The notes below the pieces were generated by a model. It saw only the letters and a list, made by a program, of their open reading frames with translations. It was not told the origin of the DNA and did no database searches. Shown piece after piece: positions 51,586 to 62,460 of a stretch of DNA of 64,000 nucleotides. Position 1 is the stretch's first letter, and each line of letters starts with the position of its first letter. A program made the position numbers and the translations under genes. Origin of the DNA: Mucilaginibacter achroorhodeus (lineage in GTDB: Bacteria > Bacteroidota > Bacteroidia > Sphingobacteriales > Sphingobacteriaceae); assembly GCF_007846095.1 (NCBI RefSeq), contig NZ_VOEI01000002.1, forward strand, positions 372,001-436,000. The letters run 5' to 3'.

Positions 51586-52552
51586 AATGTTTTTTGTTTC
51601 GCATTACATTCTCTAAGGTCCACGGGATATCTTCGCGCTTGGCCTCGGTGCGTATTGGGCAATTGGGCATGCTACAATAGTGGCAGCAATAAGGCAGGCA
51701 TGGGTCGGTATGGATAAAGAACTCCGTACGTATGCCAGCCTTTTCATTTATCATTTTATCTACCAATTTAACTTCGTCATGAACACGATTAAGGTCAAAA
51801 TAATTAGGTAAAGTCAAGTGACAATCTATGTGCAGCTCATGTCCGTACTTTTGCGCACGCAGGTTATGGATGTCTATCCATTCTTCATGGCGTTGTTCGC
51901 TAAGCACTTTTATCACTTCGCTCACCACATCAAAATCGGTCTCATCCATTAAACCCGCAACTGAACGGCGCACCAGTTTGTAACCGGTGAAAACAATGTA
52001 GCCGCCCACCAAAATTGACAGCGCGCTATCCAGCCAAAGTATCTTGGTAAAATAAATAAGCAATAAGCCTACAACCAAACCTGCGCTGGTAACAGTATCG
52101 GTGAGCAAGTGTCGGCCATCAGCCTCTATGGTAATAGATGGGATTGATTTACCCTTTTGTATCATATAGTACCCCAGCAAACCGTTGATGAGGCCGGTAC
52201 TACCAATTATAATAGCACCAAGTAACAGATCGTGTATCTCTTCGGGGTTAAAAAAGCTGTATACTGATTTTAGGATAATGATGATCCCTGCAATGCCTAT
52301 TAAGGCACCTTCTATAAATACGGAGAAAAACTCCACTTTACCGTGTCCGTAAGGATGGTTCTCGTCGCGAGGAATAGACGCAAGGTAAATACTATAAAAA
52401 GCAAAACCGCTGGCCACAACGTTTACAACACTCTCGGCTGCATCCGTTAAAACAAAATTTGAGTTGGTAAGTAAATAGGCGCTGAACTTTGAGGCCATCA
52501 ACACAATGCCGGTGATCAAAGAGACGAGGATGATGCGTTTTTGCTGTTTCAA
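51575..52552 (-). CDS. Cation diffusion facilitator (CDF) transporter
   Basis: 325 residues: six membrane segments with the HPYGHGKVEFF signature between the second and third, and a cytoplasmic C-terminal domain. The metal sites include the Asp/His pairs in LTDAAESVVN and HLLTDTVTSAG. Likely a proton-driven zinc/iron-group metal exporter. The C-terminal tail is unusually Cys-rich (LPYCCHYCSMPNCP), a possible metal-sensing tail. First gene of a four-gene operon. Confidence 0.92.
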   Translation of the reverse strand: MKQQKRIILVSLITGIVLMASKFSAYLLTNSNFVLTDAAESVVNVVASGFAFYSIYLASIPRDENHPYGHGKVEFFSVFIEGALIGIAGIIIILKSVYSFFNPEEIHDLLLGAIIIGSTGLINGLLGYYMIQKGKSIPSITIEADGRHLLTDTVTSAGLVVGLLLIYFTKILWLDSALSILVGGYIVFTGYKLVRRSVAGLMDETDFDVVSEVIKVLSEQRHEEWIDIHNLRAQKYGHELHIDCHLTLPNYFDLNRVHDEVKLVDKMINEKAGIRTEFFIHTDPCLPYCCHYCSMPNCPIRTEAKREDIPWTLENVMRNKKHYEQ

Positions 52553-52685
52553 AACCTGCTTTTAAAATAGAGGGCAAACTTAAGCAAAATAGTGCCCTGC
52601 TCTTTCTATAATTTAAAAATTGGCTAAATGTTTTCAGTGAGTTTCAATGGCAAATTAATTATGAATTTGATAATAATAACCCCGC

Positions 52686-52718
52686 TTTGATTGCGGGCAA
52701 AGTAATTTTTTATATTTG
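52686..52718 (+). promoter_or_regulatory. Host-type promoter of the aminotransferase gene
   Basis: TTTG at 52686-52689 (-33) and TATATTTG at 52711-52718 (-7) with 21 bases between, a full match to the Bacteroidetes consensus. A CCCGC/GCGGG inverted repeat (52681-52697) overlaps the -33 box and could be an operator. Confidence 0.8.
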
Positions 52719-52737
52719 CCGCACTAACATAAATAAT

Positions 52738-53931
52738 ATGAGCGCATTAAGTAACAGGATAAACAACCTGTCAGAATCTCAAACCATTAAAATGGCAAAG
52801 ATGGGCCGCGAACTGGCCGCTAAAGGTGTAGACGTGATCAGCCTTAGCTTTGGTGAACCCGATTTTCATACTCCTGAGTATGTTAAGGATGCTGCCAAAA
52901 CCGCCATGGATAAGAACTTTACATACTATACACCGGTTGCCGGTTACCCAGACCTGCGCAAGGCTGTTGTAAAGAAGCTTAAGGATGAGAATAACCTGGA
53001 TTATACTGATACGCAAATTGTAGTTTCAACAGGTGCTAAACAGGCTATAGCTAATGCTGTGCTTTGCCTGGTAAACCCCGGCGAAGAAGTTATTATACCT
53101 ACGCCTTACTGGGTATCATACTCAGAGGTAGTTAAACTTGCGGAAGGTGTAAGTGTTTTTATTGATACTACTGTTGAAACTAATTTTAAAATAACGCCTG
53201 AGCAATTAGAGGCTGCCATTACACCGAAAACTAAATTGTTTATGTTCTCGTCGCCGTGCAACCCTACCGGCAGCGTTTACAGCAAAGATGAATTGGAAGG
53301 TTTAGCCAAAGTATTCGAGAAAAACCCTCATGTTTATGTTTTAAGCGATGAGATCTACGAGCACATCAACTTTATTGGCGGCCATGAATCTATCGCACAG
53401 TTTGACAGCATAAAAGACCGTGTGGTGATCATCAACGGGTGGTCTAAGGCATTTGCCATGACCGGCTGGAGAATTGGCTATACGGCATCAAACAGTGAAT
53501 TTGCAGCTGCTTTTGACAAGATGCAAGGGCAAATCACCTCAGGTACATGTTCCATCACACAAAAAGCCGGCGTTGCAGCTTACGAAGGTGGCCTTGAAAC
53601 CGTGCACCAAATGCGCGATGAATTTCAGAAACGCCGCGATCTTGTTTACGGCTTGCTAAAAGAAATTCCTGGTGTTGAAGTTAACTTACCGGATGGAGCA
53701 TTTTACTTCTTCCCTAATGTTACATCTTTCTTCGGAAAAAGCCACAATGGTAAAGTTATTAACGATGCAGATGAGCTATCTATCTTCCTTTTAGAAGAAG
53801 CACACGTTGCAACCGTGGGTGGTGATTCTTTCGGTGATAAAAAATCTATACGTATATCTTATGCCGCGGCTGAAGATAAATTGGTAGAAGCAATAAGAAG
53901 AATTAAGGCTGCACTTGCTAAATTGGCTTAA
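52738..53931 (+). CDS. Aspartate-type aminotransferase (class I PLP)
   Basis: 397 residues from the ATG at 52738 (MSALSNRINNLSESQTIKMA); an upstream frame extension runs through the promoter and is not coding. Motifs: ISLSFGEPDFHTPEYV, VSTGAKQA, SSPCNPTGSVYSKDEL, LSDEIYEHI, and the PLP Lys in GWSKAFAMTGWRIGY. It transfers amino groups between aspartate (or a related amino acid) and 2-oxoglutarate. Substrate range cannot be fixed from sequence. Confidence 0.92.
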   Translation: MSALSNRINNLSESQTIKMAKMGRELAAKGVDVISLSFGEPDFHTPEYVKDAAKTAMDKNFTYYTPVAGYPDLRKAVVKKLKDENNLDYTDTQIVVSTGAKQAIANAVLCLVNPGEEVIIPTPYWVSYSEVVKLAEGVSVFIDTTVETNFKITPEQLEAAITPKTKLFMFSSPCNPTGSVYSKDELEGLAKVFEKNPHVYVLSDEIYEHINFIGGHESIAQFDSIKDRVVIINGWSKAFAMTGWRIGYTASNSEFAAAFDKMQGQITSGTCSITQKAGVAAYEGGLETVHQMRDEFQKRRDLVYGLLKEIPGVEVNLPDGAFYFFPNVTSFFGKSHNGKVINDADELSIFLLEEAHVATVGGDSFGDKKSIRISYAAAEDKLVEAIRRIKAALAKLA

Positions 53932-53961
53932 ACGATTCGAAAAAAATTGTAACATCAAATA

Positions 53962-53995
53962 AGAAAGCCTTTCAAAATGGAAAGGCTTCTTTTTG
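53962..53995. terminator. Terminator between convergent genes
   Basis: GAAAGCCTTTC, loop, GAAAGGCTTC followed by TTTTTG; ends the aminotransferase gene and the leftward beta-barrel gene. Confidence 0.85.
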
Positions 53996-54016
53996 TTGTG
54001 ATTCTTGCTGTTTTAA

Positions 54017-54544
54017 TTACAATGCGAAACCGTATGCTACGCGTAAACCAATGGTGCCGTAATTATTGTTTTGGCCAGAGAAGTTTTCGTAACGTGCACC
54101 GATATCCCAGCTATTGCTTGCCCAGCCGATACCCGGCGATGCAATCAATTTAGTGTTGCCATTGTCACGGGTCTCAAAACCGGCACCTATTTCTGCACCT
54201 ACGTAAATGTTATTAGAAACAAATGCTTTGATACCGGCTTTAACTGGTACTATCCCAAGATCTGGATAATTTACGCTTGTATTACCTATCTCTTTACCGA
54301 AAAAGTTATAGTAACCGGATGTTAAAGTTAATGCTACGTTAGAACCCAATCCGTATTGTAAGCGTGCGGTACCACCCAAACCAAAGTTTGAGGCATTATG
54401 TAAATTACCTACTGGTGCTAAGCCTTCAACACCAATACCAAGGCGCCATGCGCTTTTAGGTGTAGTTTGTGCGTTTACGTTAGTTCCGATAAATAGAGCT
54501 GCTGCTGTAAAAGCTGCGGCTATAATTTTGGTCATTTTTTTCAT
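54017..54544 (-). CDS. Outer-membrane beta-barrel protein
   Basis: 175 residues from the ATG at 54544 (MKKMTKIIAAAFTAAALFIG...NVNA signal peptide; an ATG two codons earlier is also possible). The mature part alternates short beta strands (GLGGTARLQYGLGSNVALTL; IYVGAEIGAGFETRDNG) and ends in the aromatic-type terminal strand (TIGLRVAYGFAL), as in small OmpW/OmpX-like barrels. Function unknown. Confidence 0.82.
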   Translation of the reverse strand: MKKMTKIIAAAFTAAALFIGTNVNAQTTPKSAWRLGIGVEGLAPVGNLHNASNFGLGGTARLQYGLGSNVALTLTSGYYNFFGKEIGNTSVNYPDLGIVPVKAGIKAFVSNNIYVGAEIGAGFETRDNGNTKLIASPGIGWASNSWDIGARYENFSGQNNNYGTIGLRVAYGFAL

Positions 54545-54881
54545 TGTCATTTGTTTTAGATTAACATTTTTAAAATGTGATATTGCCCCTTTCGCAAATA
54601 GTTTGCCAATATCATCTCAATTAATGTTTTTAAAAACACCGTACACAGAGCTTTTAATCTATTTATACAGCTTACAACAAAGCAATATATACTGATTATC
54701 AATTTGGTTCATGTTAATTGTATATTAATTACAGGCTCTTAAGACATTGTAAAGAACCATAAAAATTTACACCAAATTCGTTTATGAAAATAGACAGGCA
54801 GTGTATACTCTAATCTATTACAGTCGCTAACTGGGTGGCTATTTTCATCTGTTTTTCATGCCATTATCGCTAAACTAATAA
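54545..54881. other. Intergenic region, no gene seen
   Basis: AT-rich stretch between the beta-barrel gene and the efflux operon. I see no open frame, RNA gene or strong promoter match apart from the efflux-operon terminator just after it; the beta-barrel promoter should be here. Confidence 0.6.
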
Positions 54882-54908
54882 AAAAGCCTCCCTTTTTGGG
54901 GAGGCTTG
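54882..54908. terminator. Terminator of the efflux operon
   Basis: AAGCCTCCC, loop, GGGAGGCTT with an A/T run, downstream of the RND gene. Confidence 0.85.
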
Positions 54909-54916
54909 TATTAATG

Positions 54917-57900
54917 TTAATCATGCTGGCCTTCGTGATCCAGTTTTGCATCCGGCTTGTAGTTTTTCTCAAGTTCGGCAAGCTTCTCCTTACCATAAGC
55001 AAACTTGGTGATGATGTAGTATAACACCGGCACAAAGAATATTGCCAATGATGTTGCGGTAAGCATCCCGCCGAATACCGTCCAGCCGATAGTCTTACGT
55101 GATTCCGCACCCGCACCTGATGCAAACAACAACGGCACAACACCAAGTATGAACGCAAGTGACGTCATCACGATAGGGCGTAAACGAAGCCTTACAGCCT
55201 CCAAGGTGGCTTTTTCAAGTTCCATACCTCTATCCACACGTTCTTTAGCAAACTCTACAATCAGGATCGCGTTCTTTGCTGCCAAACCTATCAGCGTGAT
55301 CAAACCTATCTGTGCGTAAACGTTGTTAGTTAGCTTTGGCCAAAATGATAGGAATAGAATCGCACCGAATGCGCCAAGTGGTACGGCCAACAGAACCGAG
55401 AATGGTACCGACCAACTCTCATATAAAGCAGCCAGGAATAAGAACACGAATACTATTGACAGTATAAAGATGTAAACCGTCTTAGACCCTGATAACAATT
55501 CCTCGCGGCTTAAGCCTGAAAATTCGTAGCCATAACCTTGCGGCAGGGTTTGCGCGGCAACTTCCTGCAAGGCCTTAATAGCGTCACCGCTACTATAACC
55601 TGGTGCCGCGTTACCGTTTATCTCCGCAGAGCGGAAAAGGTTATAGTGCGATATTAGTGGTGCATTCTCTATAACCTTATAAGAAGTAAGGGTGCTTAAA
55701 GGAACCATCGCCCCTGCGTTATTGCGCACAAAATATTGACCAATGTTACCAATATTTGTCCTGTAGTTGGTATCTGCCTGTGTTACCACCCTAAAATTAC
55801 GGCCGTAAATGGTAAAGTCGTTAACGTAGGCACTACCCATATAAGTTTGCAATGCGTTGTTTACGTCAGAAAGTTGAACACCTAACTTTTTGGTCTTCTC
55901 GCGGTCGATAGTTAACTGATAGGCAGGCGTATGAGCAGTAAAGAACGAGAATGCTTTTGATATCTCGGGGCGTTTATTGATCTCGCCAATAAAGTTCTGC
56001 AATACCTTTTCAAAGTTAGTGATCTCACCTCCGGCCTCTTTTTCCTGCAAAATGAACGAAAAACCACCGGTGTTACCCAAACCCGGAATGGCCGGCGGAG
56101 ATATTACTACCACGCTGGCTTCTTTAGTTTGCGAAAGCTTCTTTTGCATGATACTTATCAGCGAATCCTTTTGCGTTTCAGGAGTTTTACGCTCGTCCCA
56201 TGGTTTCAACTGAACAAATATGGTGGCACTATTTGATTTGGTTGCAAAGTTAACCGCATTTAAACCGCCTAATGCCGCATAGTGATTGATACCGGGAATA
56301 CTATCCAACTGTTTCATCATCCGGTGCAACACGTCCACGGTACGTTCCGTAGCAGAACCTTCAGGAAGGTCATAAGTTATAATGATACGTCCCTCATCTT
56401 CCAAAGGAATAAAGCCCGAAGATTTACCTCTGAATAAAAGTACAGTGCCCACAATAATACATATCAACACAATGACGATGTATTTCGAGCCTTTAATGCT
56501 TTTATCAACCGCATTACGGTAACGGCCTGTAACCCTGTCAAACCACTTGTTAAATTTATAGAAGAATTTATTCAGGCCACCTGAATTTTCATCGATCTTG
56601 TGCGGGCGAAGCAACAAAGTACATAAAGCCGGCGTAAGTGATAAAGCCACAAAAGCCGAGATCAATACTGAAATAGCGATAGTGATCGCAAACTGTTGAT
56701 AAAGCCTGCCCACAATGCCCGGTACAAAACCTACCGGTACAAACACCGCAGCTAAGATCAATGCGATAGCGATAACCGGTGCGGAAATCTCCTTCATGGC
56801 TTCATGAGTAGCATCCTTAGGGTTCATGCCGTTCTCATCCATGTTATGCTGCACCGCTTCTACCACCACAATGGCATCATCTACCACAATACCGATGGCG
56901 AGCACGAAACCAAATAGCGTAAGTGTATTAATGGTAAAACCTAACGGGATGAAGAAAATAAATGTACCCACGATGGATACAGGAATAGCCAATACCGGGA
57001 TGAGTGTTGTACGCCAGTTTTGTAGGAATAAGAACACTACCACAATTACCAAACCTAATGCGATCACCAAAGTCTCAATTACCTCGTGTAAGGAAACCCT
57101 TACCACAGTAACTGACTCAAAAGGTACCACATAAGCAATATCAGCCGGGAAAGCTTTTTTAAGCTGCTCCATGGTAGCGGTTACATTATCCGCCGTTTCA
57201 ATGGCGTTGCTGCCTGGTGCCTGGTAAATCAACAGGTATGATGCCCTTTTGCCATCAATAAATGAGTTACCTGCGTAATTAAACTTACCCAATTGCACAC
57301 GGGCAACATCTTTTAGGTAAACAAGCGCCCCTGTGCTTGGCACTGTTTTAACTACTATATTCTCAAACTCCTCGGGCTTTACCAAACGGCCTTTAACCAA
57401 TACGGTATATTCAAAAGTTTGCCCTTTAGTTTGCGGGGTTGCACCAACGGTACCTGCAGCTACCTGCGCATTTTGCTCTTGCAAAGCGTTGGTAACATCG
57501 GCGGCCGTCATGCCCAAAGCAGCAAGTTTATCGGGCTTTAGCCAAATACGCATACTGAAGTCATCAGCACGTGTAAATACGTCACCCACGCCTTTGGTAC
57601 GCAACAGCGCATCTTTTACAAATATGTTGGCATAGTTATCCGTAAAAGTAACATCATGCGTTCCGTTAGGAGAATATAGCGCCACAAGCAATAAGATACT
57701 CGGGTTACGTTTACGCACCGTTAATCCTAAACGCTGCACCTCTTGTGGTAAGGTGGGCTGCGCAATACCAACTCGATTCTGCACATCAAGCGCTGCAATG
57801 TTAATATCCGTACCTACTTCAAAGTTTACGGTCATGCTCATTTGGCCGTTACCGGTACTATTACTTTGCAGGTAGGTCATGCCGGGTGTACCGTTCACCT

Positions 57901-58105
57901 GCACCTCTACGGGTGTGGCAACGGTTTGCTCAACGGTTAACGCATCTGCACCGGTGTAGTTACCGGTTACCTGTACAGTTGGCGGCGTAATTTCCGGGTA
58001 TTGCCCAATAGGCAAGCTCAATATGGCCAGCACCCCTACTATCAGGATAACCAGTGATATTACGATTGCTGTTACCGGGCGTCGTATGAAAGTATCTGCG
58101 ATCAT
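54917..58105 (-). CDS. RND efflux transporter, HAE1 family
   Basis: 1062 residues, normal for AcrB-like pumps. Starts IADTFIRRPVTAIVISLVIL; twelve membrane segments with two large periplasmic loops; the proton-relay Asp pair is in GIVVDDAIVVVEAV. With the upstream MFP and TolC-like genes it makes a tripartite drug or lipid exporter. It is the last gene of the operon. The short C-terminus is acidic. Substrate unknown; no regulator is next to the operon. Confidence 0.95.
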   Translation of the reverse strand: MIADTFIRRPVTAIVISLVILIVGVLAILSLPIGQYPEITPPTVQVTGNYTGADALTVEQTVATPVEVQVNGTPGMTYLQSNSTGNGQMSMTVNFEVGTDINIAALDVQNRVGIAQPTLPQEVQRLGLTVRKRNPSILLLVALYSPNGTHDVTFTDNYANIFVKDALLRTKGVGDVFTRADDFSMRIWLKPDKLAALGMTAADVTNALQEQNAQVAAGTVGATPQTKGQTFEYTVLVKGRLVKPEEFENIVVKTVPSTGALVYLKDVARVQLGKFNYAGNSFIDGKRASYLLIYQAPGSNAIETADNVTATMEQLKKAFPADIAYVVPFESVTVVRVSLHEVIETLVIALGLVIVVVFLFLQNWRTTLIPVLAIPVSIVGTFIFFIPLGFTINTLTLFGFVLAIGIVVDDAIVVVEAVQHNMDENGMNPKDATHEAMKEISAPVIAIALILAAVFVPVGFVPGIVGRLYQQFAITIAISVLISAFVALSLTPALCTLLLRPHKIDENSGGLNKFFYKFNKWFDRVTGRYRNAVDKSIKGSKYIVIVLICIIVGTVLLFRGKSSGFIPLEDEGRIIITYDLPEGSATERTVDVLHRMMKQLDSIPGINHYAALGGLNAVNFATKSNSATIFVQLKPWDERKTPETQKDSLISIMQKKLSQTKEASVVVISPPAIPGLGNTGGFSFILQEKEAGGEITNFEKVLQNFIGEINKRPEISKAFSFFTAHTPAYQLTIDREKTKKLGVQLSDVNNALQTYMGSAYVNDFTIYGRNFRVVTQADTNYRTNIGNIGQYFVRNNAGAMVPLSTLTSYKVIENAPLISHYNLFRSAEINGNAAPGYSSGDAIKALQEVAAQTLPQGYGYEFSGLSREELLSGSKTVYIFILSIVFVFLFLAALYESWSVPFSVLLAVPLGAFGAILFLSFWPKLTNNVYAQIGLITLIGLAAKNAILIVEFAKERVDRGMELEKATLEAVRLRLRPIVMTSLAFILGVVPLLFASGAGAESRKTIGWTVFGGMLTATSLAIFFVPVLYYIITKFAYGKEKLAELEKNYKPDAKLDHEGQHD

Positions 58106-58166
58106 TGTTGTGTCTTTTGCTTAAGCCGCCGGATAAAATCCTTTGTCTTATAATGTAAGCTATTCT

Positions 58167-59321
58167 TTATTTACCTTGTGCGCCGCCTTTATCTCCGCCC
58201 GCACCTTGTCCCTGTGAAGCACCAGCCGGTTTACCCAATGTTATTTTACCGCCGTCTCGTAAGCGTTGAAAACCTTCCGTAATTATCTTTTGGCCTGGTT
58301 TAATACCCTCCATGATCACCACGTTAGATTGTATACGGGGGCCTAATTTTACCTTCACCTGTTTAGCTATGGTATCTTTGGATAAGAAAACAAAGAACTC
58401 GCCCATCTGCTCAGTAACAGCCTTGTAAGGAATTTGCACACGGTCTCCGGAGTCATCATTAAGCACTTTAAGCACACCGCTCATTCCATCTTTCAATTGA
58501 TCTGATGGGTTAGGGAATTGAACACGTACCTTAATTGCACCTGTTTGGTCGTTAACCCCCCTATCAATAGCGAAGATCTGTCCGCTCTCACCAAAATTGC
58601 TGCCATCTGGTAATTGCAGCCTAAACGTCGTGTCGGTATAAGATTTCTGCAGTTTGTAGAATCTGTTGATATCCTGTTCATTGATCACCACATCAAAACC
58701 CACAGGGTTTTCACTTGAAATGGTATTTAGTAAAGTTGTCCCCGCGCTTACCTGCGCACCTAACTTTACCTGCGAGATACCAATGCGGCCTGTAAATGGT
58801 GCCTTTATGGTGGCATAAGAAAGATCAGTTGCTGCAGACTCAACACCAGCCTTTGCCACATCAACCTGGCTCTTGGCAGTTTCATAAGTTGCTGATGCCT
58901 GGTCAACTGTTTGGCGCGCCACAGCATCATTCTTTAGCAACATGTTATAGCGGTCTATATCTTTTTGAGCCTTGTTGAGGTTAGCCCTCGCGCTTACAAG
59001 ATTTGCTTTGGCCTGCTGATAGGCCGCTTCATATTTACGTCTATCTATTTCATATAAAGGCGTACCCTTTTTTACAACAGTACCCTCTTTAAAGAATATA
59101 TCGGTTATAAAACCTGATACCTGGCTGCGCAACTCAACATTGTTAAGCGCAGCAACTGTACCCTGATAACTATCATAGTAAAGCGCATCTGATTTTTTTG
59201 CCTCGATAACATTTACAGGAGTAGGCGGCATTGCAGCACCCTGCTTCTGAGACTTGCTTTTGCAGGCAGATACCGACAATAGCGCGAGTGCGGCAATGCA
59301 GTAGTAGTATGTGTTTTTCAT
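58167..59321 (-). CDS. RND periplasmic adaptor (membrane fusion protein)
   Basis: 384 residues. Lipoprotein signal ending SVSAC, then hairpin coiled coil (ANLNKAQKDIDRYNMLLKND), lipoyl-like and beta-barrel domains (VSGFITDIFFKEGTVVKKGT; GRIGISQVKLGAQV). It links the inner-membrane RND pump to the outer-membrane TolC-like channel. The C-terminus is Gly/Gln-rich (GASQGQGAGGDKGGAQG). Second gene in the operon. Confidence 0.93.
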   Translation of the reverse strand: MKNTYYYCIAALALLSVSACKSKSQKQGAAMPPTPVNVIEAKKSDALYYDSYQGTVAALNNVELRSQVSGFITDIFFKEGTVVKKGTPLYEIDRRKYEAAYQQAKANLVSARANLNKAQKDIDRYNMLLKNDAVARQTVDQASATYETAKSQVDVAKAGVESAATDLSYATIKAPFTGRIGISQVKLGAQVSAGTTLLNTISSENPVGFDVVINEQDINRFYKLQKSYTDTTFRLQLPDGSNFGESGQIFAIDRGVNDQTGAIKVRVQFPNPSDQLKDGMSGVLKVLNDDSGDRVQIPYKAVTEQMGEFFVFLSKDTIAKQVKVKLGPRIQSNVVIMEGIKPGQKIITEGFQRLRDGGKITLGKPAGASQGQGAGGDKGGAQGK

Positions 59322-59364
59322 TTTATTTAGTGTCTCTTGAGTGATGTTGAGTGTATCTTTTTAT

Positions 59365-60819
59365 TTATTGAACCGGTAATGTGCCTAATGAACGTTGCAG
59401 GTCTATCTTGCTTGAAAGTAATTGAAACAATGCATTTAAATAATTAAGCTGAGCGGTTCGCAGATCCGTTTGTGCAACAATCACGTCCAGATAAGTTTTA
59501 ATACCTTCACGATATTGCAGGTCAACTACTTTGTAAACGTCACTCGCCAGCGATACGTTTTCGTTAAGTGCTACCCAATTGGTATAAGCGCTCTTATAAT
59601 TGGCCAGCGCCTGTGCGTATTCGGTACCTATGGAGTTGCGGCTATTAATGAGATCAAGATCCGTACGCTCTACCTGAAGTTTTGCCTTGGCGAGGTTTTG
59701 CAAACGCCTGCCTCCCTGGAAAATAGGTATACTAACCGATAAACCGGCAAACGAGGTTGGGAAGGCATCGTTGTAAAGCTTTGAAAAATTATCATTGAAG
59801 TAAGCCAAACTGTAACCACCAACCGCTGATACAGATGGTAAAAAGCCCCATTTGTAGTAGGATACGTTTACGTTATCGAGGTTCTTTTGCGTCTGCAGCA
59901 TACGATATTCAATACGATTAGTATAATTCAATACCTGGTTTGTATCGATCATCGCATCTGTATTTAACGCAGTTGAATCATATGCCAGGCTTATCTTACG
60001 ATCGGGATTTAAACCCATTACCTGTTTTAAATATGCTGATTTACTTTTGATAGATTCCTCCGTTTGCTTAAGCGATGCAAGGGAATTGTTTAAAGCTATA
60101 GTAGCCTGTTTGTAGTCAGTTTTATCAACTACTCCTGCCTGGTAACGTGCATAAGCATCTTTTAAACTACGGCGCAGCCTAACGATATCTTGCTTGATAA
60201 TATCCAGTTGGCGTTGCGATAACAACACGTCATAAAAGGCTTTACTTACATTTGATACCAAGTCTATTTTAGCACCTTCTGTATTTTGCTTGTAGTATTG
60301 CCTGCTATATTTTGAAGCCTTTGAGGCCTGCAACACTTCGTTATTGTAAATAACCTGGCTGGCCGAAACGCCCAGCGTTGAAGTATTATGAGCAATTGCT
60401 AAATTTTGCTGCGTTGTGCCTGTACTACCTGTACCAGCACCTGTTCCGGTTCCTGTACCACCAGTGCCAGTACCTGTTCCAACGCCTGTACCGGTTCCGG
60501 TTCCTCCGGTGCCGGTACTGCCCCCAACTCCGGTAGCTACACCACCAGCTATAAAGGCCGGGCGCTGAAAATAATGCTGATATTGGTTACTTGATGTAAT
60601 TTGCGGTAACCAGCTTGCCAAAGCAATTTTAATATCACGTTCATTTATCTGCTCGTCAATGTTTGCTTGTTTTAATTGCGGTTGGTTGCGAAGTGCAAAT
60701 GCTATACTTTGCTGCAGTGTGACAACTGCCGTGCCTGTATCTTGCCGCGTTTGAGCAAACAATGTTACGGGCAATGTTAGCGTTATAGTGGAAATAATAA
60801 AGTATCCAATTTTTTTCAT
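59365..60819 (-). CDS. TolC-like outer-membrane efflux protein with Gly-Thr insertion
   Basis: 484 residues. Signal peptide (MKKIGYFIISTITLTLPVTL...FAQ) and two OEP repeats of coiled-coil hairpins (QSIAFALRNQPQLKQANIDE; RYQAGVVDKTDYKQATIALN). Between the first strand and helix, residues 92-136 are almost only Gly and Thr (STGTGGTGTGTGVGTGTGTG), coded by a short tandem repeat of ACCGGT-type units on the opposite strand. First gene of the operon TolC-MFP-RND. Confidence 0.9.
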   Translation of the reverse strand: MKKIGYFIISTITLTLPVTLFAQTRQDTGTAVVTLQQSIAFALRNQPQLKQANIDEQINERDIKIALASWLPQITSSNQYQHYFQRPAFIAGGVATGVGGSTGTGGTGTGTGVGTGTGTGGTGTGTGAGTGSTGTTQQNLAIAHNTSTLGVSASQVIYNNEVLQASKASKYSRQYYKQNTEGAKIDLVSNVSKAFYDVLLSQRQLDIIKQDIVRLRRSLKDAYARYQAGVVDKTDYKQATIALNNSLASLKQTEESIKSKSAYLKQVMGLNPDRKISLAYDSTALNTDAMIDTNQVLNYTNRIEYRMLQTQKNLDNVNVSYYKWGFLPSVSAVGGYSLAYFNDNFSKLYNDAFPTSFAGLSVSIPIFQGGRRLQNLAKAKLQVERTDLDLINSRNSIGTEYAQALANYKSAYTNWVALNENVSLASDVYKVVDLQYREGIKTYLDVIVAQTDLRTAQLNYLNALFQLLSSKIDLQRSLGTLPVQ

Positions 60820-61166
60820 AAATGCTTAGATGCAAAGCTTTAAAACGAATACGGCATACAAAGGTTTGTAGCCTATAAATTAAAAACAGATTAGAAGCCG
60901 CGAATATGATATTATTCTAAACTAATTAAAAAACGGCAACAGAAATATTACGGTTTTAGGAGATTACGATGATAATTGGCATAATTTTTAAACTTTTTAG
61001 AAGATTTTAAAAAATTGTGGTGGCGAATAACCAAAAATTTTAATTAATTTGCCTGATGAAATTGTGTTAACTCTGTATTAACGGCATGTGCAAAAAATTA
61101 CATTGATAATGCAAGACATGAAATTATTCATGGTATTTTTACAAAAAATTTAAGCAGTGTTTATAA
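60820..61166. other. Intergenic region, no gene seen
   Basis: Divergent promoters for the efflux operon and spt must lie here. The sequence is AT-rich; I found no full TTTG/TAnnTTTG pair, no open frame and no RNA gene. Confidence 0.6.
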
Positions 61167-62375
<1,209 letters not shown>

Positions 62376-62393
62376 AGAAATAAAGTAATATTC

Positions 62394-62426
62394 AACAGCG
62401 CCAGTTTTTAAACTGGCGTTGCTGTT
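62394..62426. terminator. Hairpin between spt and the acyltransferase gene
   Basis: AACAGCGCCAGTTT and AAACTGGCGTTGCTGTT pair over about 14 bases (with a bulge). Likely a terminator or attenuator. Confidence 0.65.
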
Positions 62427-62460
62427 TAACCCCTATTATTAAACCCACACCCACAAAACA

